This document shows positions 4,668 through 12,490 of a DNA stretch of 12,500 bases, piece by piece. A program made the position numbers and the translations under genes. Positions within the stretch are counted from its first letter, which is position 1. Every line of letters begins with the position of its first letter. Origin of the DNA: Spirogloea muscicola (Eukaryota; Streptophyta; Zygnematophyceae; Spirogloeales; Spirogloeaceae). Under the pieces are notes generated by a model, which worked only from the letters and a program-made list of their open reading frames with translations, was not told where the DNA came from and did not search any database. The stretch is taken from assembly GCA_009602725.1 (NCBI GenBank), contig WELB01000017.1, positions 1,072,712 through 1,085,211 of the forward strand. The letters are read 5' to 3'.

Positions 4668-7600
4668 ATGGCGGCCGCACCCCTGGCGGCCGCGACGACG
4701 TCCTCGCGCTCTGGCCACAGTGTATGCGCCATGCGCGAAATGTTGATGACGCACCAATGGCCAGATTTTAGGCCGTGCCACGCTTGCTTATATCCTCGGG
4801 CTTGGGCGCAGCGAGGCATCCAGCTGGTAATTTACGATGCTTTGCCCCAGCAGCTTCCCTCTCATGCGGCAATATTGACGTAGCGTTGCGCTGTCATTGA
4901 AGGCTTGCTCTTATGCATGCGGCGCGTGCCACGGCTGCAGTTCTAGTCAAGCTTGATTCCTCGGTGACCTTAGCTCCTCGGTTGCTCTAAGAGGAAGGTC
5001 ACAGGTCTAGCTGCTGATTGTATTTCCCTTCATCAATTTGTACACACGCCTCAGACAATCTAGGGAGTCTGGTTTTGCAAAGTTGCTAACCAGAGTCGCT
5101 CCATACTCAGCTTCTGGAGATTTTGCTTGCTTTTCACACTTGGTTACAGCAAGTGTGTGCACTTGCCTGACATACTGAGGTACTCGCTAATGAGGTACTT
5201 GACTATTATTGCAGAAGCAAGCGTACTTCTGCGCGTCGAAGAGGAGGACGTTGCAACGAGGGGAAGCTGACTTTGAAGTGCAAGCACCTCGGGTCGGAGG
5301 TAGAAGATGGAGGGCCCAGCATTCTGTGGATAGAAGATTGGCAAGAGCAGTATGGAGGTACTTAACTTGGTCACCTTGTGGGTATTAGCAATTGAAATCT
5401 CAATTGCTAACACCCACTACTACAGTCTTTAATAGCTCACAATTCCCAGGGCAAGCCAACCAGCACACACCTTGTTTCGTAGATGTTGGCCAAGTCATGT
5501 GTTTGGCCTGTTAATTAATTAGATAGAGGTCAAAAGCAGATTCGTAAAGAGCACCATGTGCTCCTCACAATTTGAATGATTTAGGGTTTAGGGTTTAGGT
5601 AGTAGAGCTCCTAATTCCTCTCAAAGCTCCTTGCTCTTTTTCAATTGGTCGCAGTGAGGATTCTTTGGAGGAGATAATTTCGGCTACAAAGCCGCCATCC
5701 TTTGAGTCCAATGGCCATAACCGCTTGTTTGGGGTACAACACAAAGCTGGTGATGTTGTCAATGGAAAGTATACCATCAGCAGATTGCTGGGGCAAGGTG
5801 GAGTAGGTACGACCTATGAAGCAGTCAACGAGGACAATGAGAGAATTGCCCTCAAGGCTGTTTCCTTGCGAGGCATGAAAGGTTGGAAGGTGAGGTATGA
5901 GCACTATCCTCAAGGTCTACGTGCCATTCTTCGATGGCCTTCAGTATCTCATCTTCTTGTGACAGTAGCTCATATAGTTTAGCTTGACCTTGGGGGCATT
6001 GCAGTAGAGAAGCACCTCAATGAAGGCTGTAGTTTTGTTAATTGGTAAAATCGTTTTTGCCATTCTAAGTTGCAAAACAAGCATGCTGCAGTACAAAGAC
6101 GGGCGGCGTTCTTACTCAAATTGGATGCAGACTGGGTAGTTTGTGTGGTAGAGTGTGTAAGGCACTATTGCCTTTCTTGTGTAATTTGTCAGCAGTCCTC
6201 ACATATTGCTCAGATGGCCTTGTGTCGTTCTATCAGGACCTGGATCTCTTTGAGAGAGAAGCGAAGGTGCTTCGAATGCTGAGACATCCTGGAATACCTG
6301 ATTATGTTGATTATTTCGAGGTATGCTCTTTCCCCAATTCAGCTCCAGAGAGCAGGAGCAGGAAATCTGCCTGCTGATGTTGATGGTCATCAAGTTGCTC
6401 TTGTGGTGTCAGGCTGACAGCAAGGAAGATCGAACATTCTACTTGGCTCAGAGGATTGCAGAGGGCAATTCCCTCGCAGACCTAATGTCAAGGGGCTGGC
6501 GTGTGGACGAAACAGAAGTTAAGCGCATAGCATTGGAGGTACGTTTTAGCTGTGCACCTCAGCTGCACACTGAGCAGGCATAAGAACCATCTTTTGATTT
6601 GGTTGAGCATTACATCAGAAGCTAACTCAAGTTGTAAAACAAGAACATTGTTGAAAGCCTCTGTCTTGTTGAAGGAGTCTACTGTTTTGCTTTTTACTTT
6701 CTCCGAATTTATATGCCCTTCTTCTCACCATGCCTTTGAAAGCGAAGATGAGCAGGTGCTTGAGATTTTGCGCTACCTTAAAAATCTTCGACCAGCAGTT
6801 GTACACCGTGACGTTAAGGTTCGCAGACTAGTGCACCAGAATTTCTTATTGACCTTTTATGGTTCTCGATTGAAGTCCCCCAAGAATGCAGGCATCACTG
6901 GCTACGGTCTGCAAGCCTCATTTGTAATGACCGGTGGTCTTTGTATGCTGCAACTGGTGGTTAATCTCCTCAGTGGCATACTGGCGTACTTCACTTTGCT
7001 GCATAATTGCAGTAGTACCTAAAGGTTCAAATGCATCCGCCCTTTCAGTCTGGCTGCTCCTTAGTGGCAGACTGGCATGCTTTGGTTTGCTGCATAATTG
7101 CAGTAACATAATCTGCCTTCCAATTTGGCAGCCAGATAATATCATCCTGGATGAAGCGACTGGGAAGGTCAAAGTGGTGGATTTTGGGGCTGTGCAGGAT
7201 GTAGCTGCAACAGCATTGATTGGAAGCACAGTTGTTGGCACCGTAAGTACAGAGCATGGACTTTTTGATATTCATGCCTTATAAGCAACATGTCTTCCAT
7301 AAGCAAGACACTTAACACTTGACTTGTATGGCTGCATTTTGCGGCTGATTAGTCACAACAAGTAATTGAAAGACTTGACATTGTAAATTAGCAAGTAAGG
7401 CCGTCAAACAGACCTGCAATTGAGGATGGGCTTATAGCCTGTGTCAGTTTTCATCATTCTGGCCAAACTTGATTGTTGCATGTGTTAGCAAGTGGTCTAC
7501 TGCAGTGGTACTATATGACAAGCATCGTGTTGTGTGCCTGATACTTCTCCTTTATGCAGTATGGGTACATGGCACCAGAACAATTTCAAAATCGAGCTGT

Positions 7601-9956
7601 ACCACAATCTGATCTGTATGCACTTGGTGGAACCCTCCTCTTTCTTCTGTCTGGCCGACCTCCATCTGCTTTTCCCCAGGTGTTTGCTGCTGCATATGAT
7701 TTACTTTGGAATATTATATGCCTATACGGATTGAAGTTTCCCTGCATTTGACATTCCTCGTTTGCCATCTATGAGCAACTTGAAGCACGCCAATCAAGTC
7801 GTCATCTGTGTATATGCATCTCTGTGATGCAGAGACGCTTGAAGGTCGACTTCAGAATGTCAGTGAGTATGAGTCCAGGAATGGCAGATGTTGTTGAAAG
7901 GCTGATGGAGCCAGCACCTGAGGATCGCTATCAGGTGACGTGCAGTTGCTGTAGCTATGGTGGTGAACCTGCCAAGCCTTGGATATTAATGCCAGTCTAA
8001 TATTTCTTGTGACAGGCTCTTATGTCGATAACAGCTCCCCTCAGAAGTTGCATAGTGGTAGGAGATGCTGTGAAACTAGTGAATACATCACTGCTCCCCA
8101 AAAAACCTGCAGACATGTTGAGACGCTGTGACATAAGTCAACACTCATGACGTATTGCAGCCATTCAGATGTGGGCATTGAGACATACTGATATAGCAGC
8201 CTTCGATGGGTTAATCATAGTTGCTTGTACTGTGCCTCTGCTTCCTCCTGAAATAACGATGCCACTTTGGAGTCGCAATCACCCCTTGATGACAACGTAA
8301 TTGAGAATGTGGACACTTTGTCCATTTCTGTGCAGTCAGCGGACGAAGTTATCAGAGAGCTGCTGAACAATGACTCTAGGAAGATCTCTGGACCACCTGT
8401 GAGGAATGGTAACACGAAGGAGCAGAAGAGAACAGGCAGGCCAGCTGGGACTAAAGTGGTTAGCTTTGTCCTCTATGTGATTTTTACAGATGCTGATGAG
8501 CTTGTGACACAATATGCTTTCCTTGCTGTCAGTCTGTCTACTCGGGCTTTGCTAAAGTCCCTTGTAGGCTCGTGTTGCTGAGGCCTATTTGTTGCTCATC
8601 CACTTGGAGGCAACAGTATGTATGCAATCAACGGTCATATTAAGCGGGTGCTAGTTTTTCATCATTGAGTCTTTGAACAACTGATGTTAGTGGGGACCTG
8701 TGCATGAAGGTTCTTGATAAGACTGAGGACATGATTCGTATCAGTATCCCACCTGGCGGTCTTTCCAGTGGGACCGCACTGTCTGGATCGTTTGCATTGG
8801 TGAGAAGCTACACTTCGAATCAATTTACCATGTGGCAAGTTTGCAAGCACAGATCTGCCAGAGATTCTAACGTGTTCGGAGGAATCAGTCAATCACTGCT
8901 GACATTGGTCCTCACCAGGACCAGTCATTGGTGAATGGCACTGACAAAGGCCGCACTGCCTCAGGCCTGGAATGCTTTCACTGCCATTTGGACAACATCT
9001 GATTTTGCGGCTGGGGCGCCGCTCCTCTTCACCGCCTTCTCTGCTCCCTTTTGGGTAGTTGGAGTGGGGTGAGTGCCCCTTTTCGACCTCCCGCACCTCC
9101 CGCAGCCATGCTAATCATGGTCGATCAAATTAGCTGATGTATGATATACTTCAATCAACCATAGTTGCGAGTTGATTTTTATCAACATCAAGCTTTTCTT
9201 TGTATTCCCCACCATGACAGTAGGAGGCAAGACGTAGGCAGCCTCTAAGAGCAGGTCATGTGATTCTCATAGACACATATCGGCTGTTTTTGGGATTGTT
9301 ACTAACCACCCCGTGATTGCACTTGCATCCAGGCTTGCAAGGAGCACACTGTCTAATCTGACAGTCAGGACAGATATTACCATTACAAGAGACACCTTCG
9401 CAATAGAGTGGGCTGTGGGTGGTGGCCTTTGGAAGCACAAGATTGAGGGGCGTGCAGAAGACCTCAACGAGGTTATGGTCAGATTAGAAGGGGTAAGTGT
9501 GAAGCAGATCAGAGGAAAATTGCTTGTCAGGAGTGGGTAATTTCCATTCAAAGTTTGACTTGAAGTTAGCACAATGTTGTTGCTTAATAAGAAGCTGAGA
9601 ACTGACCATCAGCAAGCCAGCAATACTTTTGCCCTCGTTCGGCTGTGCTGCTAGATGGTATCTCACTTGTTTTAGTGTTAAGCAGACTAATCAATCAGCA
9701 CGTGTCTTAATTGCAGAAGTCGAATGGTCGGCCTATTACTGCCTGCGAGCTCGTGGAGGGTGTTCAAAGGCACAGGTTTGGGGGCAGCCTGAGGCCTGTA
9801 GAGAAGGATTGGGTTGCCCAAGAGATTGCTGATTTTGCTGGCCTGCCTCTCCCTGCACCAAAAGCAGACTTGGAGGAAAGGATGAGGCAGCAGCAATTGC
9901 TTGTTCCTCCAAGGGACAGATGGGAGGATAGCTTCAGTAGGCGAGATGATTGGTAG
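4668..9956 (+). CDS. Cyanobacterial-type Ser/Thr protein kinase, probably plastid-targeted, 15 exons
   Basis: Proposed exons: 4668-4826, 5215-5299, 5627-5889, 6237-6320, 6413-6538, 6756-6818, 7132-7242, 7560-7679, 7833-7934, 8016-8057, 8273-8455, 8710-8799, 8965-9068, 9333-9492, 9717-9956 (stop TAG 9954-9956). All introns are GT-AG, all phases agree, and the product is 643 residues. Residues 1 to about 60 begin MAAAPLAAATTSSRS, Ala/Ser/Thr/Arg-rich like a plastid transit peptide. The kinase domain starts near 130: glycine loop GQGGVG (137-142), Lys158, helix-C Glu177, HRDVKPDN (256-263, split between exons 6 and 7), DFG (277-279), APE (302-304), DLYALGG. No catalytic residue is missing. After a polar linker (about 386-446), exon 13 gives AWNAFTAIWTTSDFAAGAPL then LLFTAFSAPFWVVGVG, two hydrophobic stretches that look membrane-embedded. 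The kinase plus C-terminal membrane domain follows the layout of cyanobacterial kinases, so an endosymbiotic origin is inferred. Its substrate is unknown. The core is secure. Exon 1, exon 2 limits, the exon 10 donor and the exon 11 donor (8455 or 8458) are less so. Confidence 0.85.
5135..5157 (+). repeat. Short perfect hairpin in intron 1
   Basis: CACACTTG (5135-5142) and CAAGTGTG (5150-5157) are perfect inverted arms around a 7-base loop. It lies about 60 bases before the exon 2 acceptor (TATTATTGCAG). No function is evident. Confidence 0.5.
5378..5417 (+). repeat. 40-base near-perfect hairpin in intron 2
   Basis: The left arm GTGGGTATTAGCAATTGA (5378-5395) and right arm TCAATTGCTAACACCCAC (5400-5417) pair over 18 positions with one mismatch and a 4-base loop AATC. 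It is unrelated to the GGGCTGGC hairpin family. Confidence 0.75.
5580..5599 (+). repeat. Plant telomere-type repeat in intron 2
   Basis: TTTAGGGTTTAGGGTTTAGG is nearly three units of the plant telomere heptamer. It sits 28 bases upstream of the exon 3 acceptor. It may be an interstitial telomeric repeat or a telo-box-like element. Confidence 0.8.
6966..7105 (+). repeat. Duplicated 49-bp segment in intron 6
   Basis: 6966-7014 and 7057-7105 are 49-base direct copies differing at about 7 positions, 91 bases apart. Both end with TTTGCTGCATAATTGCAGTA, which looks like a 3' splice site. The real acceptor, TTTGGCAG before CCAGATAATATC, lies 26 bases further on at 7131. Confidence 0.75.
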
Positions 9957-10640
9957 GTTACTCATGCCCCTGGTTAGCAGCTCTAAGCTGGAGACTGTGA
10001 GAGATGTTCAAAGTACAGGCTTGCTCTGCCGAGCTGGTGCCTGCTGTATACAAGACAGATGGAATATGCTCTCTGCATGCACTGCCATATTTCTGGCTCC
10101 TGCTCAAAGACATAATGCGGGTACAAGCTCGCCTAGCAATATCAGGTTCGCATTACGGGATGCACGAGATGCATTGTTGACTTGCCATAGACTGCACTGA
10201 GGGCTTTCTGCAGCATAAAGTGGAGGATGTCAAACAAGGCCCAGGGATTGCAATGATGGGGTGCACAATTGAGCTGATTTGGGCTGAATTAGCAGGGGTG
10301 AAGCATGATAGCAGGCTTGCTCAACTCGATGTTTGAAGAGAGGAGGGTACAAAGGCTTGCATTATCATGCTCGAGACTGAAGGGTTCAGCGCACCCTTGG
10401 CATGCTGATGGCGTGCAAAGTACAGACGCGTCAGGTGGTGTACCTGCGCGCCACTCATGTGCCAGTGGGTACAAGACTAGCTAGGCCAAAGCGGAGAGGA
10501 ATGTATAGAGCGGTGTCGAGAAGAAGTGGGTCTTGCTGAAGGTGCGGCTATGTGAGCCTTGAGTCTGGGGCTCCGTCTTGGGGCTTCCTCTTGACCTTGT
10601 CCGGTATTTTGAGGCTGGCCTCTCGCAGTTACCGCCTCCA
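9957..10640. other. Gene-free interval after the kinase stop
   Basis: This presumably contains the kinase 3' untranslated region. No canonical AATAAA signal, RNA gene, hairpin-tail copy or convincing coding frame was seen. Composition is similar to the introns of the kinase gene up to about 10450 and becomes more GC-rich after that. Confidence 0.5.
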
Positions 10641-10646
10641 TACTGA

Positions 10647-10662
10647 AAACCCTAAACCCTAA
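10647..10662 (-). promoter_or_regulatory. Telo-box-like motif (two telomere-type units)
   Basis: AAACCCTAAACCCTAA is two units of the plant telomere heptamer on the opposite strand to the copy at 5580-5599. The telo-box AAACCCTA is a known element of plant promoters, particularly of translation-related genes, but no gene is convincingly attached to it here. Confidence 0.6.
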
Positions 10663-10744
10663 CTTTGAACCTTTTTTGCCTTCTGCTTGGGAAGAATGCA
10701 CTCGCTTTGGCCTCCATTTATTCATGTGCACCGCGGGCATATTC

Positions 10745-11112
10745 TCTTGTGAAAGAAGGAGTCTTTGCAAGCTTGCCGCACAGCTGCTCGTCCACGAAGG
10801 CCAGTGAGCCCAAGGGAACCCCGAGGAGTGTGAGGCCCCCCGCTGGTGTCTGACAGCCGGGAGGTCGGCGGAGGAGGGCTGGCAACCTTTTGTGGGGACC
10901 TAGCGCTGCACTTCGACGCGTGGATGTCCAGGCCGATCTCCTTCAGCCCTTGTCCATTCCTTTGGGCTGGCCTTTCCCAGCCACCGGTCAATCTGGCCGC
11001 GCTTTCTTGCACTTCTTCAGCTGCTCCTCGAGGGTGGCGGCGAAGGCAGCCGAGACCTCGTCTGCTTGCCCGACTTGGGTGGTGTCGTCGGCATACGTGG
11101 GCATGAGGACGC
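10745..11112 (-). pseudogene. LINE reverse-transcriptase fragment (YADD motif), frameshifted and interrupted
   Basis: On the minus strand the frame gives GVLMPTYADDTTQVGQADEV, then SAAFAATLEEQLKKC. The active-site YADD codons lie at 11084-11095. After a type-2 repeat insertion (10947-11014) the frame resumes as LKEIGLDIHASKCSARSPQK. A further frameshift leads to GGLTLLGVPLGSLAFVDEQL (about 10780-10835). The order YADD, a GLxIxxxKC block and LLGVPLG is that of LINE reverse transcriptases (palm motif and following blocks). The piece covers about 110 residues. Its N-terminal side ends at a hairpin-tail repeat at about 11113. It is clearly non-functional. It supports classing the other remnants in the window as LINE-derived, although it is not physically linked to them. 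Confidence 0.75.
10947..11014 (+). mobile_element. 68-bp type-2 hairpin-tail insertion with 6-bp target duplication
   Basis: The sense strand is plus: CCCTTGTCCATTCCTTTGGG, CTGGCCTTTCCCAGCCACCG, GTCAATCTGGCCGCGCTTTC, TTGCACTT. Direct repeats CTTCAG flank it at 10941-10946 and 11015-11020. Removing the insert and one repeat restores a continuous reverse-transcriptase reading (LEEQL joined to KEIGLDIHASKC). This is independent evidence that it is an insertion. Confidence 0.75.
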
Positions 11113-11183
11113 CAAAGTGCTCACCCATAGAGAAGAGAGAAGGCGCGCGGGGCGCATGAAATGGAATGGAGGCCAATTCAAGC
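11113..11183 (+). repeat. Partial hairpin tail joined to the GGCGCGCGGGGCGC repeat
   Basis: AAAGTGCTCACCCATAGAGA (tail, sense minus) is followed by AGGCGCGCGGGGCGCATGAA and GGAGGCCAATTCAAGC. The second part matches 271-318. The left flank carries the same two repeats next to each other in swapped order (271-318 then 319-369). Confidence 0.6.
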
Positions 11184-11340
11184 CGATACATTGTTCAGGC
11201 AGAGTCTAGGAACTAAATAGGGCTACATAATACGGAGACCTAAATTAAGGTGCCTAAGGTGACATCATTACCCACGGGTGATTACAAACAATTCCGACAA
11301 GCTAACTTGGGGAGCTGGAGCGCCGCCACGAAAGCCGGAG
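11184..11340. other. Short interval without recognised content
   Basis: AT-richer sequence between two repeat blocks. No coding frame, palindrome or match to the other repeats of the window was seen. Confidence 0.4.
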
Positions 11341-11350
11341 GCCTGACTTA

Positions 11351-11365
11351 GAAAGTGCCCGCCCA
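11351..11365 (-). mobile_element. 15-bp minimal hairpin-tail insertion with 7-bp target duplication
   Basis: The plus strand reads GAAAGTGCCCGCCCA (sense minus TGGGCGGGCACTTTC), just the 3' end of the tail. Perfect direct repeats TGACTTA flank it at 11344-11350 and 11366-11372. It lies immediately downstream of the LINE block LSLQRSQALALHQRAGRA. Confidence 0.6.
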
Positions 11366-11372
11366 TGACTTA

Positions 11373-11440
11373 AGCGCGCCCTGCACGTTGGTGAAGAGCC
11401 AATGCTTGCGAGCGCTGCAAACTTAAGTGAAAGCCGCCTA
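11373..11440 (-). pseudogene. LINE C-terminal fragment, copy F
   Basis: The minus frame gives FHLSLQRSQALALHQRAGRA. It aligns with CLQRAQAHALHQKAGRAL of copy E and SLQRSLAHAVHSRAGRAL of copy D. Only about 20 residues remain. Both sides are tail-repeat insertions. Confidence 0.6.
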
Positions 11441-11740
11441 TAGAAAAGAGATGCTGGCAAAGCCAGCCCACAAAGAATGTGCCCGCCCAAAAAGAATGGA
11501 CACTGTCCAAAGCCAAAGAAAAGAGGTGCCGAACAAGTGTGTTTCTTTCTTTGGCTTTGAACATTGTTTATAGAGAAGAGGGGCTGGCAAAGCGAACCCA
11601 AAAAGAATGGACAGAGTACGAGAAGGGGGCCAGGGGAAGCGCGAGGAAATACAAGCACACAGAGAAACAAAGCAGCTACGAATCACTCAGTAACATCTGC
11701 TAAGCAGCCGCAGGTCGGAGATGCTAGGCTCGTGGAAGTG
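11441..11740 (-). mobile_element. LINE 3' end with clustered hairpin tails
   Basis: The complement of this interval starts (right to left) with CTGCTTAGCAG...TTACTGAGTGATTCGTAGCT. It continues with GCGCTTCCCCTGGCCCCCTT, CTCGTACTCTGTCCATTC and a tail at 11565-11610 (hairpin arm mutated to GGGTTCGC). Another, partly deleted tail lies at 11480-11504, and a full hairpin GGGCTGGCTTTGCCAGC lies at about 11452-11470. The first part is near-identical to the complement of 3985-4085. Within it, GTCCAAAGCCAAAGAA (11505-11520) and TTCTTTGGCTTTGAAC (11547-11562) form a 16-base inverted pair with one mismatch. That probably arose from two tails in opposite orientation. Confidence 0.6.
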
Positions 11741-11835
11741 GGTCCCCGGCCAGAGCCAGAGGCAGTAGCGAGGGCTCTGCCGGCACGAAGGGGCGGGGCA
11801 CTTTCTCAATGGGCGGGCACTTTCTTCTTCTGAAT
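11741..11835 (-). repeat. Uninterrupted counterpart of 2535-2650, then partial tails
   Basis: 11745-11785 (minus) reads GCCGGCAGAGCCCTCGCTAC, TGCCTCTGGCTCTGGC. It is the empty-site version of the locus carrying the 64-bp insertion at 2561-2624. After it, GGGGCGGGGCACTTTCT and CAATGGGCGGGCACTTTC (11790-11825) are two stacked 3' ends of the tail family in plus sense. The repeat zone ends here. Confidence 0.6.
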
Positions 11836-12166
11836 GGCGACGGCGCGGGATCACTGGGAACCGTCTGGCGGAGACGGGAAAGGAAGCGCGGGAAGGACGG
11901 GAGGTTCGCGGTCCGTACGTCACGTATCCACCGTCACTTCCTCACGTGGCCCATATGATCGCCAACCGATGAGCCACCGCCGGGGTTGGCCAGCCCCACC
12001 GTCGGAGATTAGACGGTACAGGGGGCACTTTAGATGGGACGGGAGACCCCCCGCTGCCGCCGTCTCGAACGGGGGGGGGTGGCCACCACGTGACCGCCCG
12101 CCGGGCGCCGCCAATGGCACCGGCCGGCCACTTTGATTGCCGGCGGCCGCGCCGGTGACGCGTCTA

Positions 12167-12234
12167 ATGGAAGTGCGTTAGAGCCCGCCGGCCCCCGGCC
12201 CCGCCGCGGCGGGCCCGGGAAAATGGACTTCCAT
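12167..12234. repeat. Nested palindromes
   Basis: ATGGAAGT (12167-12174) and ACTTCCAT (12227-12234) are perfect inverted arms. Between them is a perfect 14-base palindrome CCCGCCGCGGCGGG (12200-12213) and the pair GCCCGCCG/CGGCGGGC. A cruciform or a folded leader RNA is possible. Confidence 0.6.
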
Positions 12235-12446
12235 CAACGCTAAGGGGAGCCCGTAATGGAAATCACTTTCCGCCCCCGGTTACACCGGGCCCGTGGTACA
12301 TACACATCATTGAGGGCGGCTTCCCCTCTCACCGCCCGCCGCTCTAAGAACAGTAGGGGCCCCTCCCTTTTTGGACCCACCCCCCTCCCCCAACCCTGGT
12401 GCGGCGGCTAGCCGCAGTATCTTGCCGCCGCTCTCGCCACGCTTAC

Positions 12447-12490
12447 GCGGCGGCGGCGGCGGCGGCGACGCCGGCGGCGGCGGCGGCGGA
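12447..12490. repeat. CGG trinucleotide runs
   Basis: Two runs of CGG units are separated by ACGC. Trinucleotide runs of this kind occur in 5' leaders and in Ala- or Gly-rich starts of genes. The window ends before any decision is possible. Confidence 0.7.

Noticed and set aside
4436-4819. Minus-strand 127-residue frame opposite the kinase exon 1
   Set aside because: It is mostly Ala/Gly/Arg/Asp from GC-rich triplets. The plus-strand ATGGCGGCC context and phase-compatible splicing to the kinase favour the plus strand.
5216-5357. Alternative reading of exon 2 (frame SKRTSARRGGRCNEGK) ending at a donor at 5358
   Set aside because: It also joins in phase to exon 3 but cannot be joined in phase to the ATG-bearing exon 1 via the donor at 4827. 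The chosen frame fits both sides and gives a plausible post-transit-peptide sequence. RNA data could overturn this.
10477-10641. Minus-strand frame starting MEAVTARGQPQNTGQGQEEA just downstream of a telo-box-like motif
   Set aside because: The 54 residues have no recognisable domain, the composition is low-complexity basic, and the upstream part of the frame overlaps the LINE remnant out of frame. A telo-box alone does not establish a gene.
844-11372. Interpretation of the hairpin repeats as MITEs or other DNA transposons
   Set aside because: The palindrome is internal rather than terminal, only one end is constant, and many copies lack the hairpin altogether. That fits truncated retroposition better.
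12071-12079. G-quadruplex from the 9-G run
   Set aside because: A single G run is not enough. Three further G tracts at suitable spacing are not clearly present on the same strand.
11834-12136. Plus-strand 100-residue frame starting MATARDHWEPSGGD
   Set aside because: It lies in very GC-rich sequence where stops are rare, has no motif or splice evidence, and crosses G-boxes and a poly-G run. It is more likely part of a promoter.
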